A stretch of 64,000 bases of DNA from Acinetobacter pittii ANC 4050 (lineage in GTDB: Bacteria > Pseudomonadota > Gammaproteobacteria > Pseudomonadales > Moraxellaceae). A program made the translations under genes and the position numbers. How positions within the stretch are numbered: position 1 is the stretch's first letter; every line of letters begins with the position of its first letter. The notes beneath the pieces were generated by a model. That model was not told the DNA's origin. It was given only the letters and a program-made list of their open reading frames with translations, and did no database searches. Where the stretch lies: contig NZ_KB976987.1 in the NCBI RefSeq assembly GCF_000399685.1, positions 3,772,827 through 3,836,826 on the forward strand, written 5' to 3'. This document shows, one piece after another, positions 27,053 through 37,476 of the stretch.

Positions 27053-27082
27053 CACGACGACACGGGCTGATTGGAGTACATT

Positions 27083-27394
27083 ATGTACGCAGTAATCCAA
27101 AGCGGTGGTAAACAGCACCGTGTAGTTGAGGGTGAAACCCTTAAAGTTGAATTATTGAAAGCTGAATCTGGTGCGACTATTACATTTGATGATGTATTAA
27201 TGGTTGTAAACGGTGACAACATTCAAATCGGTGCTCCAGTTGTAGCTGGCGCTAAAGTAACTGCAGAAGTGATTGGTCATGGTCGTCACGACAAAATCCG
27301 CATCATCAAAATGCGTCGTCGTAAACACTACCGTAAACAACAAGGTCACCGTCAATGGTTCACTGAGTTGAAAATTACTGGTATTTCAGGCTAA
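27083..27394 (+). CDS. rplU: 50S ribosomal protein L21
   Basis: 103-aa ribosomal protein L21, starting [14 protein letters not shown] and ending in the family's [16 protein letters not shown] and TELKITGI. The start is ATG 27083 after TTGGAG; the in-frame TTG at 27071 would add four unneeded residues. rpmA follows 18 nt later in the usual rplU-rpmA operon. Confidence 0.98.
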
Positions 27395-27412
27395 TCACGA
27401 GGAGTAAGAGAC

Positions 27413-27670
27413 ATGGCAACTAAAAAAGCCGGTGGATCGACGAAGAACGGTCGTGATTCAAACCCAAAAATGTTAGGTGTTAAAGTTTACGGCGGTCAAG
27501 CTGTAACTGCTGGTAACATCATCGTTCGTCAACGTGGTACAGAGTTCCACGCTGGTGCAAATGTTGGTATGGGCCGTGACCATACTTTATTTGCTACTGC
27601 TGACGGCGTAGTAAAATTCGAAGTGAAAGGTCAATTTGGCCGTCGCTACGTAAAAGTTGAAACTGTATAA
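27413..27670 (+). CDS. rpmA: 50S ribosomal protein L27
   Basis: 85-aa L27 with the conserved basic N-terminus [19 protein letters not shown] that reaches toward the peptidyl-transferase centre, and the family core [20 protein letters not shown]. There is no Firmicutes-type N-terminal propeptide. A GAGGAG-like site precedes the start. Confidence 0.98.
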   Translation: MATKKAGGSTKNGRDSNPKMLGVKVYGGQAVTAGNIIVRQRGTEFHAGANVGMGRDHTLFATADGVVKFEVKGQFGRRYVKVETV

Positions 27671-27681
27671 GTTTTAGCTTC

Positions 27682-27711
27682 AAAAAAGCCCACATTTTGT
27701 GGGCTTTTTTT
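27682..27711 (+). terminator. Terminator after rpmA
   Basis: AAAAAAGCCCACA/TGTGGGCTTTTTT stem and T-run, 12 nt past the stop. Confidence 0.92.
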
Positions 27712-27909
27712 ATGGTTTTAATTTTTATTTATCTTCATCATGATGAATGAAATTCTACAAACAACATGAACAACATAACAAAATATCTTATTTTCTCAAT
27801 GATTAGCACAGAGTTTGTCGGTTAATATGAGTCTTGAATTAAGAGCTTGCCAAGTTTCATAACTTTGAAAGAAGGCAAGTTGTCTTACAGCAACTAAAAA
27901 GGTGATGAC

Positions 27910-28605
27910 ATGAATATGCTTCGTAAAACTATGTGTGCTATTACACTTAGCGCGTCAGTGCTTGCTCCTGTAATGAGCACTACAGTGTTTGCTGCGCCTG
28001 TAGCAGCACCGGAGCAACAGGCAATTGGGAACCTGGTTAATCAGTTATCAGGTTTACAACGTTTGACTGCCGACTTTGAACAAACAACAAAAGCCAATAC
28101 AAAAACTGTGGCACAGAAAAAGAGTTTAAGTGCACAGCATATGAACCAGACATTTAAAGGCTCAATGAAAGTTGAACGTCCTGGGAAATTTTATTGGGAA
28201 ACAGTAAGTCCTGCTAAACAAACAATTGTAACGAGCGGGAAAACAGTTTGGATCTATGACCCAGATTTACAGCAAGCAGTCCGTCAAAGCTTAGATGAGC
28301 AGGTTGCAGATACGCCAGCGTTATTACTCTCTGGTAATACCAACCAAATCATGAAGTCTTATCGTGTAACGCAACCCGATAAATCTAAACTCTATTTCAC
28401 ATTATTCCCTAAAAAAGAAGATGGTGCATTCCAAAGCTTAACCATTAGTTTTGGAGCAAATAAAGCCCCTACACTTATGGTATTGCAAGACTCATTAGGT
28501 CAAACCACCTATGTGCGCTTTAAGAATGTTAAGGTAAATGCCTCAATTCCTGCATCTGTCTTTAACTTTACGCCGCCAAAAGGTACAGATGTTATTGACC
28601 AATAA
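27910..28605 (+). CDS. lolA: LolA periplasmic lipoprotein carrier
   Basis: 231-aa LolA-family protein that shuttles lipoproteins from LolCDE to LolB. An N-terminal signal peptide (about residues 1-29, ending VFAAP) is followed by a half-barrel core: LQRLTADFEQTTKANTK, GKFYWETVSPAKQTIV and VWIYDPDLQQAVRQSL. Starts at ATG 27910. Own terminator at 28618. Confidence 0.94.
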   Translation: MNMLRKTMCAITLSASVLAPVMSTTVFAAPVAAPEQQAIGNLVNQLSGLQRLTADFEQTTKANTKTVAQKKSLSAQHMNQTFKGSMKVERPGKFYWETVSPAKQTIVTSGKTVWIYDPDLQQAVRQSLDEQVADTPALLLSGNTNQIMKSYRVTQPDKSKLYFTLFPKKEDGAFQSLTISFGANKAPTLMVLQDSLGQTTYVRFKNVKVNASIPASVFNFTPPKGTDVIDQ

Positions 28606-28617
28606 TGAATACCTCTC

Positions 28618-28647
28618 AAAAAAGCTACCTTCACGGTAGCTTTTTTT
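28618..28647 (+). terminator. Terminator after lolA
   Basis: AAAAAAGCTACC-ttcac-GGTAGCTTTTTT stem followed by T residues. Confidence 0.92.
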
Positions 28648-28719
28648 ATGCAAGAGAGATAGATACATTTTTTAACCCCGTCTTATTCTTACGCTTTGTA
28701 TAGTGATAGGGGTAAATTC

Positions 28720-29520
28720 ATGGGGATTATTATGCGACTTTACGATAAAAAAATTATTTGTATTCTTCCATTAATGGCTGCAATGGCAATTGTGGGTGGT
28801 TGCCAACCAAAGTCAGCAGCTAAAGAGGAGCAGGCCACTTCAACTGCAAAAGTTAAAGAGACTAAAGAGGCTGATGTTCCTGTGATTCAAGCAAAAGTAA
28901 TCCCAGTAAAATTGCCAAAATCAAAAGTTTGTTTAGAAGACGGGTGTACGGAGTATGATTTTCAAACCGTACAGACCAATCAAAAATGGATTAATGATTA
29001 CTTCACCAATCGTATAAAGAAAGCAGATCCGAATGCTTTTGCAAATTTAGCCGATCAACCTGTCGAAGTACCTGAAGGTGAACCGAGTTCGAGCCAAAGT
29101 GCAATTTATGTTCGCTATTTAGGACAAAATTATAATCTTGCGACTTTTGCATTACAGACTTGTTCGTACTCAGCTGGTGCGGCTCATGGTATGTCTCATC
29201 AAGAGTTTGTAAATTTTGATTTATTAAATAAAAAGCACATTACTGTTGCTGAACTTATTCAACCAGACGTTGAAAAACAGTTGATTGATGCCCTCTATGA
29301 TGCAAATACAAATTGGCTTCAAGAGCACAATATCAATCGTGAAAAACTTCAGCTAAGCGATAATTTTTACTATGGAGCGAATGGCATTGTATTTGTCTAT
29401 CCAATCTATGAGTTGGCGTCTTATGCAGAGGGAATGTCTGAATTAACACTGCCGTATTTTGAAGCGAGTAAATTCATTAAACCTGAGTATTTGCCGAGTG
29501 TGCCAAACTATAAGTTCTAA
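28720..29520 (+). CDS. DUF3298/RsiV-like lipoprotein
   Basis: About 266-aa envelope lipoprotein. The signal segment has a lipobox ending VGGC (CQPKSAAKEE follows), then a charged linker. The C-terminal region resembles DUF3298/RsiV domains: SYSAGAAHGMSHQEFVNFDLLNKKHITVAELI and a closing LPYFEASKFIKPEYLPS. ATG 28720 has AGGGG 7 nt upstream; ATG 28732 is a possible alternative. RsiV-like domains in other bacteria bind lysozyme, but that role is not implied here. Confidence 0.82.
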   Translation: MGIIMRLYDKKIICILPLMAAMAIVGGCQPKSAAKEEQATSTAKVKETKEADVPVIQAKVIPVKLPKSKVCLEDGCTEYDFQTVQTNQKWINDYFTNRIKKADPNAFANLADQPVEVPEGEPSSSQSAIYVRYLGQNYNLATFALQTCSYSAGAAHGMSHQEFVNFDLLNKKHITVAELIQPDVEKQLIDALYDANTNWLQEHNINREKLQLSDNFYYGANGIVFVYPIYELASYAEGMSELTLPYFEASKFIKPEYLPSVPNYKF

Positions 29521-29632
29521 AATAGGTGATCTATTCTAAGAATTGTGTGAAAGCTATTCGTTATGAAGATGATCACTATATTTTTTAGTGTTAAGGCCTT
29601 ACACTATAGCCAGTTTTTTACCCATATTATGA

Positions 29633-30910
<1,278 letters not shown>

Positions 30911-30977
30911 GCTTTGCATCTAAATTGTGCACGGTTTTTGCTTAACCTAAATCAGATGATTCATGTAGAGGTTTAAG

Positions 30978-32351
30978 GTGGATATTTTTCCAATCTCTTT
31001 AAAGTTGCAAAAGCAACGTTGTCTGATTGTGGGTGGTGGGCATATTGCGCTACGTAAAGCAAACCTTCTAGCCAAAGCAGGAGCGGTAATTGATATTATT
31101 GCTCCTGCAATTGAAGAGCAGCTTTTACAGTTGGTCAAAACGACTGGTGGAGAGTATTTTGCTGAGTCTTTTGCCGAAAAAGTATTAAATACGTCTTATC
31201 GATTAGTCATTGCCGCAACTAATGATGCGCAGGTGAACAAAGCTGTTTTTGAGCAATGTGAAGCGCGTAATTTACTAGTAAATAGTGTCGATGATATTCC
31301 GCACTGCCGTTTTATGGTTCCAGCGATTATTGATCGTTCTCCATTGATTATTTCTGTTGCCTCAAATGGTGCATCGCCAGTTTTATCTAGACAACTTCGT
31401 ACTCAAATCGAAACGATTGTTCCACATGGCATGGGTAAATTGGCTGAGTTTTCTGGTCAATGGCGTAAGCAAGTAAAAGAAAAGATTATTAACCCAGATG
31501 AGCGTCGAATCTTTTGGGAAAACCTCTATGCTAGCCCATTAAAAGAACAAGTTTTTAATGACAATTTAGACGTTGCAAATGATTTGATTCAGCAAGCCTT
31601 AACAGAATGGACTGCACCTAAAGGTGAGGTTTATTTGGTAGGGGCTGGACCCGGCGATCCAGAGTTGCTGACACTAAAAGCATTACGTCTTATGCAACAA
31701 GCAGATGTCGTGATTTATGATCGTCTTGTTTCTGCACCCATTTTAGAACTTTGCCGCCGTGATGCGACTAAAATTTATGTGGGTAAAGCTCGTTCGAATC
31801 ACTCTGTTCCCCAAGATGGCATCAATGCTTTACTGGTTGAGTATGCTCAAAAAGGAAAGCGTGTTTGTCGTCTAAAAGGTGGTGATCCGTTTATCTTTGG
31901 GCGTGGTGGTGAAGAAATTCAAGAGCTGGTTGAAGCGAATGTCACTTTCCAAGTTGTGCCGGGTATAACTGCAGCATCAGGCTGTTCAGCTTATGCAGGT
32001 ATTCCTTTAACACATCGTGATTATGCACAAAGTGTTCGTTTCTTGACTGGGCATTTAAAGGAAGGTTCACCTGAACTTCCTTGGAATGAGCTGGTTTATG
32101 AAAATCAAACTTTGGTTTTATATATGGGGCTAGTTGGCTTGGAGCGTATTTGTGAGCAACTTATTGCTCATGGTCAGCGTGCCAATATGCCGGTGGCTTT
32201 AATTTCTAAAGGAACCACACCAGAACAGAAAGTTGTTGTTGGAACATTAGCTGATATCGCAACTAAAGTATCTGAACATCATATCGTGGCGCCAACTTTA
32301 ACTATTATTGGTGAAGTGGTAAGTTTACGTGAACAGTTGAAATGGCAATAA
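30978..32351 (+). CDS. cysG: Siroheme synthase (multifunctional CysG)
   Basis: 457-aa fusion making siroheme from uroporphyrinogen III for sulfite and nitrite reductases. The N-terminal precorrin-2 dehydrogenase/ferrochelatase domain (about 1-205) has the NAD-binding GGGHIALRKA. The C-terminal SAM uroporphyrinogen-III methyltransferase (about 215-450) has VGAGPGDPELLTLKALR and LKGGDPFIFGRGGEE. GTG start at 30978 preceded by AAGG. Confidence 0.96.
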   Translation: MDIFPISLKLQKQRCLIVGGGHIALRKANLLAKAGAVIDIIAPAIEEQLLQLVKTTGGEYFAESFAEKVLNTSYRLVIAATNDAQVNKAVFEQCEARNLLVNSVDDIPHCRFMVPAIIDRSPLIISVASNGASPVLSRQLRTQIETIVPHGMGKLAEFSGQWRKQVKEKIINPDERRIFWENLYASPLKEQVFNDNLDVANDLIQQALTEWTAPKGEVYLVGAGPGDPELLTLKALRLMQQADVVIYDRLVSAPILELCRRDATKIYVGKARSNHSVPQDGINALLVEYAQKGKRVCRLKGGDPFIFGRGGEEIQELVEANVTFQVVPGITAASGCSAYAGIPLTHRDYAQSVRFLTGHLKEGSPELPWNELVYENQTLVLYMGLVGLERICEQLIAHGQRANMPVALISKGTTPEQKVVVGTLADIATKVSEHHIVAPTLTIIGEVVSLREQLKWQ

Positions 32352-32394
32352 GCTCATTTGAGTTTATTGCTGGTTATTTAAGTCGAGAAAATTT

Positions 32395-32868
32395 GTGATT
32401 CATGTTGTCCTATACGAGCCTGAAATTCCTGCCAATACAGGCAATATCATTCGTTTATGTGCTAATACGGGCGCACAGTTGCATTTAGTCAAACCTCTAG
32501 GTTTTGAATTAGATGATAAAAAGCTCAAACGAGCAGGCCTTGATTATCATGAATGGGCACGTATGCAGATTTGGGACAATATAGAGCTTTGCCTTGCAGA
32601 TTTAAAAGCTAAAGGTGTCGAGCATGTTTTTCCCCTCACAACTAAAGGTTCTGCAACTCCACATACGGTTGATTTGAACCGGCCTGTGGCTTTACTGATG
32701 GGGCCAGAAACACGTGGTTTGCCTGAGCATGTTCGCTTAATATTTCCACAAGAACAGTGGATTCGTTTGCCGATGGCTGAAAACTCAAGAAGTTTAAATT
32801 TATCTAATGCAACCGCCGTAATTGTTTATGAAGCATGGCGTCAGCAGGGTTTTAAAAACTTAGGATAA
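32395..32868 (+). CDS. trmL: tRNA (cytidine(34)-2'-O)-methyltransferase TrmL
   Basis: 157-aa SPOUT-fold methyltransferase modifying the wobble base of tRNA-Leu isoacceptors. The SPOUT knot motifs are visible: [29 protein letters not shown] and [29 protein letters not shown] start 43 nt after cysG. Confidence 0.95.
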   Translation: MIHVVLYEPEIPANTGNIIRLCANTGAQLHLVKPLGFELDDKKLKRAGLDYHEWARMQIWDNIELCLADLKAKGVEHVFPLTTKGSATPHTVDLNRPVALLMGPETRGLPEHVRLIFPQEQWIRLPMAENSRSLNLSNATAVIVYEAWRQQGFKNLG

Positions 32869-32885
32869 GTTAATAGTTTTTAAAT

Positions 32886-32917
32886 AAAAATAAGGTCACA
32901 GTTGTGGCCTTATTTTT
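32886..32917. terminator. Bidirectional terminator trmL/HxlR gene
   Basis: AAAAATAAGG/CCTTATTTTT arms with an inner GGTCAC/GTGGCC pairing, between two convergent genes; T-runs on both strands. Confidence 0.85.
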
Positions 32918-32928
32918 TTCTAAATTAT

Positions 32929-33309
32929 TTAAGCCTGTTCTAATGCTTTTTCGTCATAAGTCATTTGGGCTGCTAAAACCTGTTCAATATTGGTTTCAGC
33001 CCATTCCTTTAATTGGAAGGCCATTGCAGCTACATTTTGCCCTAAAGAAGTCAGTGAGTAATCAACACGAATAGGAGAGGTATTCTGGATTTTACGTTCG
33101 ATAAAACCATCTCTTTCTAGCATTTTTAGTTTTTGTGATAAGACTTTAGGAGAAATGCCTTGTATATTCTTTTTGAGCAAATTGAAGTGCTGAGTTTCCT
33201 CTTCAAGCACATTTAAAATCAATAAAACCCACTTATCTGCAATTTTTTCAAAAAATAAACGAGCAGGGCAATGTTGTTGAAAAATATTATATTTTAGACA
33301 TTCATTCAT
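32929..33309 (-). CDS. HxlR-family transcriptional regulator
   Basis: 126-aa winged-helix regulator: FFEKIADKWVLLILNVL, then ISPKVLSQKLKMLERDGFIER as the recognition helix, and a wing, YSLTSLG. Two N-terminal cysteines (residues 4 and 14) could be redox sensors as in some HxlR/HypR proteins; this is inference. It is divergent from a flavodoxin-like oxidoreductase gene, whose promoter overlaps inverted repeats. Confidence 0.92.
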   Translation of the reverse strand: MNECLKYNIFQQHCPARLFFEKIADKWVLLILNVLEEETQHFNLLKKNIQGISPKVLSQKLKMLERDGFIERKIQNTSPIRVDYSLTSLGQNVAAMAFQLKEWAETNIEQVLAAQMTYDEKALEQA

Positions 33310-33344
33310 ATTATTTACCTACTAATTTCTTAAAAAATTACCAT

Positions 33345-33392
33345 AGTTACCAGTTAGTAACTAATTGACACCTAGTTTCTAAAATATATCAT
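33345..33392 (+). promoter_or_regulatory. Promoter/operator between HxlR gene and flavodoxin-like gene
   Basis: TTGACA (33365-33370), 16 nt, TATCAT (33387-33392). Immediately upstream is AGTTAC-cagtta-GTAACT (33345-33362), which overlaps the shorter palindrome TTAGTAACTAA (33354-33364). The position suits binding by the divergent HxlR regulator. Confidence 0.55.
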
Positions 33393-33426
33393 AAAGTGGA
33401 ATTTAATAAAACAAAGGTTTGCTCCC

Positions 33427-33987
33427 ATGTCTAATTCTAATATCGCGGTTGTATATTTCTCTGGTTATGGCCATACCAAAGTAGTGGCTGAAACGTTTGC
33501 AAATGAAATTAATGCTCAGCTCATTCAAATTGATCAGGAAGGTAATATTACTGATCAAGATTGGCAGACATTAAATGATGCAAAGGGGATTGTTTTTGGT
33601 GCTCCGACTTATATGGGCACAGCACCATGGCAGTTTAAAAAGTTTGCTGATGCAACTTCGAAAGTGTGGTTTACACGTGGTTGGCAAGATAAAGTCTTTG
33701 CAGGTTTTACAAACAGCGCGAGCTTAAATGGCGATAAGCAGGTTACTCTTATTCAATTACAAACTTTAGCTTCGCAGCATGGTGGAATCTGGGTGAGCCT
33801 TGGTTTATTACCAGCAAATACAAAAGATGCAACACGTGAGGATGTAAATAACTTAGGCGGTTCAGTTGGGCTTTTGGTTCAATCACCTTCAGATGCAAGT
33901 GTAGAGGAAGTTCCTACTGGAGATCTTGAAACAGCGAAGCTTTATGCTCAACGTGTACAAAAGATTGTGAACAAAATTTTTGGTTAA
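33427..33987 (+). CDS. Flavodoxin-fold NAD(P)H oxidoreductase (WrbA-like)
   Basis: 186-aa flavodoxin-like protein. The FMN phosphate-binding loop is SGYGHTK (about residues 12-18), followed by GAPTYMGTAPWQFKKF and FTNSASLNGDKQVTLIQLQ, the pattern of WrbA/quinone reductases. A role in quinone or electrophile detoxification, induced through the HxlR protein, is plausible but not shown. Confidence 0.88.
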   Translation: MSNSNIAVVYFSGYGHTKVVAETFANEINAQLIQIDQEGNITDQDWQTLNDAKGIVFGAPTYMGTAPWQFKKFADATSKVWFTRGWQDKVFAGFTNSASLNGDKQVTLIQLQTLASQHGGIWVSLGLLPANTKDATREDVNNLGGSVGLLVQSPSDASVEEVPTGDLETAKLYAQRVQKIVNKIFG

Positions 33988-33996
33988 TTTGACCAT

Positions 33997-34023
33997 AAAA
34001 AAGGCGCTTTAAGCGCCTTTTTT
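33997..34023. terminator. Bidirectional terminator
   Basis: Near-perfect palindrome AAAAAAGGCGCTT/AAGCGCCTTTTTT between convergent genes. Confidence 0.92.
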
Positions 34024-34024
34024 A

Positions 34025-35425
34025 TTATTCATGTTCATTATGCTGCGGAGCATTATATTTGAAGCCTTTGGTTTTGTAGGCCAAATAACCTACACCAATA
34101 ACCGCCCAAGCTAAGCCAATTTGTAAGGCAAGCTTATCAATCTCAAGCCACATCATAAACACACTGGCAAAACCAAGTGTTGGTATAACAATATAATTGA
34201 CGATGTCTTTAAACGTTTTATTCTTGCCATCTCTTAATGCATAGCGAGAAATAACAGAGAAGTTAACAAAACTAAAAGCGGTTAAAGCACCAAAACTAAT
34301 CAAGTTGACAATATGCTCAAGATCTAAGAAACCAGCAGATAAAGCAACTACACCTACAATAAGAATGTTGTAAGTTGGAGTGTGTAGTTTTGGACTAATA
34401 TGACCAAATAATTTCTTGTTGATTACGCCGTCGCGTCCCATCACATACATTAAACGAGATACGCCTGCATGAGCAGAAATACCCGATGCCATAACAGCGA
34501 CTACAGCAAAATATAAAACCAAAGTTTTAAATGCAATACTACCAATCGCAGCGACCATCACTGGCTGTGACTCATCGAGGGGATTAAAGTAAGCATTTGG
34601 GTTACTTGGGAAATATAATTGGATGAAGTAAGTACTTACAATAAAAATAATACCTGCAAGTAATGCCGTAGTGAAAATAGCTTTCGGAAGTGTTTTCTCG
34701 GCGTCTTTTGTTTCTTCGGCGAGAGAAGATAAAGCATCAAACCCAGTGAAAGAGAAGCAGAGTACAGTAGCACCAGCAATTAAGGCACTTACAGATGTCA
34801 TGTCGTTCCAAAAAGGAGTCAATGACCACAACGCAGCTTTATCCGGATTTAAAGTTCCGTCTGCATATACACCTTGAGTAAGTAAAATATATACCTGATA
34901 AACGAAATAAAAAATTACGCCAAGCTGAATAACAACGATCGTACTGTTAAAACGCGCGACAAATCGTGCACCAAATAAGTTAATAACGGTCATTAGGGTG
35001 GTTAAACCAATCACCCATAGCCAGTTATTTACCTCTGGAAAAAGAGCTCTTAGATAAATATCTGCCAAAATAATATTAACAAGCGGTGACAGTAAATAGT
35101 CTAACCAAGAAGACCAACCCACCATAAAACCAACATTAGGATGAATTGATTTTTGGGCATAAGTATAGGCTGACCCAGAAGAAGGGTAGCGCTTAATCAT
35201 ATGTCCATAACTGATCGATGTTAATAAAATTGCGACTAATGCAAAGATGTAGGAAGTTGGTACATGACCGCCACTTCGCTCTGATACTAAACCAAAAGTA
35301 TCGAATAACGTTAATGGCTGAATGTAAGCTAAACCAATAATAATAATGTGCCAAAGCACAAGATTCTTTTGAAGTTTAGCTGTTGGTTTAGTCCCAGATA
35401 AATTTGTCAACGGCGTTATCCTCAT
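34025..35425 (-). CDS. APC-family amine/amino-acid permease (PuuP-like)
   Basis: 466-aa, 12-segment APC-superfamily transporter. It closely resembles E. coli putrescine importer PuuP throughout, for example GLAYIQPLTLFDTFGLVSERSGGHVPTSY, YAQKSIHPNVGFMVGWSSWLDYL, and SGISAHAGVSRLMYVMGRDGVI. Putrescine or another amine is the likely substrate. No polyamine catabolic genes lie beside it, so the substrate is inferred from homology only. Confidence 0.87.
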   Translation of the reverse strand: MRITPLTNLSGTKPTAKLQKNLVLWHIIIIGLAYIQPLTLFDTFGLVSERSGGHVPTSYIFALVAILLTSISYGHMIKRYPSSGSAYTYAQKSIHPNVGFMVGWSSWLDYLLSPLVNIILADIYLRALFPEVNNWLWVIGLTTLMTVINLFGARFVARFNSTIVVIQLGVIFYFVYQVYILLTQGVYADGTLNPDKAALWSLTPFWNDMTSVSALIAGATVLCFSFTGFDALSSLAEETKDAEKTLPKAIFTTALLAGIIFIVSTYFIQLYFPSNPNAYFNPLDESQPVMVAAIGSIAFKTLVLYFAVVAVMASGISAHAGVSRLMYVMGRDGVINKKLFGHISPKLHTPTYNILIVGVVALSAGFLDLEHIVNLISFGALTAFSFVNFSVISRYALRDGKNKTFKDIVNYIVIPTLGFASVFMMWLEIDKLALQIGLAWAVIGVGYLAYKTKGFKYNAPQHNEHE

Positions 35426-35612
35426 AATCGTTGATCAAGGATCAGCTTGGTGTTAAGGATCGTTTGAGACGAACGATCCCCCCTACAGAAAAAGATAAAG
35501 TGCGCCAATCTATCCTAAATTGATGCAAATTGTCAGTACTTTCATCGATTTTTTAGCAAATTTTTTGCCATATTTCCAAATAAAATGATGAACAAAAATT
35601 CATGACTATAAA

Positions 35613-35645
35613 AAAGGTCTGATTTTGTTTAAAAATCAGACCTTT
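35613..35645 (-). terminator. Terminator of the Fe-ADH gene
   Basis: AAAGGTCTGATTTT paired with AAAATCAGACCTTT, followed by T6 on the minus strand. Confidence 0.88.
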
Positions 35646-35675
35646 AGAATTGAGGTTCAAATTTAACTTATCGAA

Positions 35676-36860
35676 TTACCATGCTTTTTGTAAGATATAT
35701 CGAATATCTTTTAAGCTAGCTTCTTTAGGATTGTAAATAATTGAGCCATCATTTAGTGCTTTTTCTGCAATTTCATCGAGCTGAGCTTCATTTACTTTAC
35801 CTGTTTCGCGTAAAGTGCGTGGTAACTTGGTTAAAGTAAATAGACGGTCACGCATTGCCAAAATCGTAGCAATTGCTCTATCTGCTCGTTGAGTTGCTGG
35901 AGTTTGGGCATAGATATCAGCACCAGCTAACGGTAATAGTAACTCACCAACTTTCTGCCCATTTACCTGCTTATTATATTCAAGCACATAAGGTAAGAAT
36001 AAATTCATGCATAACCCATGGGGCAGGTGAGCAACAGCACCTAAAGCATGTCCTAAAGAGTGTACAAGTCCTACCATTGAATTAGAAAATGCAATTCCCG
36101 CCATTGTTGAGGCTTGTGCTAGTTCTAAACGACCTTGCTGGTCATTTGGATTTTCTAAGACATTAAATAAGTTTTCACTAATTTTCTTAATCCCCGCACT
36201 TGCATATGCATCACTTAATGGATTAGCAGCCAAACATGTATAGGCTTCAACACAATGCGTTAAAGCATCCATACCTGTCATTGCGGTTAAATGAGGTGGT
36301 AGTGTAAGGGTCATGCGTGGATCTAAAATCGCTGCATGTGGCATGAGGTAGGCAGATGTGAATGCTAATTTAATATTCTTTTGTGTATCTGAAACCACAG
36401 CAACCATAGTCACTTCAGATCCAGTACCTGAAGTTGTGGGAATTACAAAAAATGGTTTTAATGGTTTTGGTAAGTTATGTGCGCCAACATATTGCAGAAG
36501 GTCATCTCCACCTTCAGATACTAAAATGTTAGTGGCTTTAGAGGTGTCAATAACTGAACCACCACCTACTGCAATAATCGCATCACATTTATTGGTACGA
36601 TAAGCTTCTGCTGCCAAACGAACCACTTCTAAACTTGAATCAGGTGGTACATCATCAAAGACATGAGCAATAACAGTATCTGTAGTACTAAATGCAGCTT
36701 CAATCGGGGACAACAAACCATTCGCACGTACACCTTTATCTGTAATGATAAGAGGACGTTTTGCACCTAAAGTTGCAAGTTCAAATGGAATATGTTCTAA
36801 CGCAGCGTTACCAGCAATGACTTTTACAGGACAAAAGAATTCGTAATATGGTTTAGCCAT
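35676..36860 (-). CDS. Iron-containing alcohol dehydrogenase
   Basis: 394-aa group III (iron) alcohol dehydrogenase. It has the NAD-binding GGGSVIDTSKA (about residues 98-108), TSGTGSEVT, and the metal-site pattern with Asp and His residues spread over MDALTHCVEAY, LVHSLGHALGAVAHLPHG. The alcohol/aldehyde substrate is unknown. The start nearly abuts the SCP2-domain gene stop, so the two are an operon. Confidence 0.92.
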   Translation of the reverse strand: MAKPYYEFFCPVKVIAGNAALEHIPFELATLGAKRPLIITDKGVRANGLLSPIEAAFSTTDTVIAHVFDDVPPDSSLEVVRLAAEAYRTNKCDAIIAVGGGSVIDTSKATNILVSEGGDDLLQYVGAHNLPKPLKPFFVIPTTSGTGSEVTMVAVVSDTQKNIKLAFTSAYLMPHAAILDPRMTLTLPPHLTAMTGMDALTHCVEAYTCLAANPLSDAYASAGIKKISENLFNVLENPNDQQGRLELAQASTMAGIAFSNSMVGLVHSLGHALGAVAHLPHGLCMNLFLPYVLEYNKQVNGQKVGELLLPLAGADIYAQTPATQRADRAIATILAMRDRLFTLTKLPRTLRETGKVNEAQLDEIAEKALNDGSIIYNPKEASLKDIRYILQKAW

Positions 36861-36861
36861 G

Positions 36862-37395
36862 TTATGCGCTCCGCTTGAAATAGGATTTGGCTACTTTTAA
36901 GTAAATATTTGCAGCCTCGTTGAATTTTTCTTTTAGGGTGAGTTCTGTTGGGTATTCTTTGACTGCAAGTGACGCAACCAATTTAGGTAAAATAAGAGAT
37001 TCCATTCTATTTAAACAACGAACAAAGCGGATTCCAGCAGACACATCACCATCGGCGATCATTCGGTCATTAGCAAATGCTTGAGCAGTACTTTCTTGAA
37101 AAGAAAACACTAAAAAGGCATGAGTTACATGTTTGAATGTGATGGTTAAGTCCGGCTTTCTTTCAGCTCTTTTGAGTAGCTCTAACTGTTTGTCTTCTGT
37201 GACCCGAGCAAAAAATGCTGGTCCATTTGGGAAAACATTCATTGAAAGTACAAAGTGAACAGGAAATTTAGATACTTCCTCTTGTATTTCAGTGTCCACT
37301 TGACTCGCCATGACTAAGCCACGACCAATAACATCCATCATGAGCTTAACATAGGCAAGTTGCAGAGTAGGCTTTACAGCTTTTGTCGAAATCAC
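36862..37395 (-). CDS. SCP2 sterol-carrier-domain protein
   Basis: 177-aa protein with a central SCP2-like lipid-binding domain, visible as RAERKPDLTITFKHVTHAFLVFSFQESTAQAFANDRMIADGDVSAGIRFVRCL. Family members bind hydrophobic ligands. Its tight coupling with the Fe-ADH suggests a shared pathway handling a lipid-derived or hydrophobic alcohol, which is inference. Confidence 0.82.
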   Translation of the reverse strand: MISTKAVKPTLQLAYVKLMMDVIGRGLVMASQVDTEIQEEVSKFPVHFVLSMNVFPNGPAFFARVTEDKQLELLKRAERKPDLTITFKHVTHAFLVFSFQESTAQAFANDRMIADGDVSAGIRFVRCLNRMESLILPKLVASLAVKEYPTELTLKEKFNEAANIYLKVAKSYFKRSA

Positions 37396-37476
37396 TCGTG
37401 TATCCCTTGTTAAAATTATGCAAAAGCAAATTTAGAGTAATTACTCTAATCCATTTTTATTTCATCGCAAAGCGAT

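Larger units (their letters stand above)
26642..27082. other. ispB-rplU divergent intergenic region
   Basis: 441 bp with no convincing ORF. It holds the rplU promoter (26965-26993) and leader with two competing hairpins (27019-27052). I could not confidently place the ispB promoter. Confidence 0.6.
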
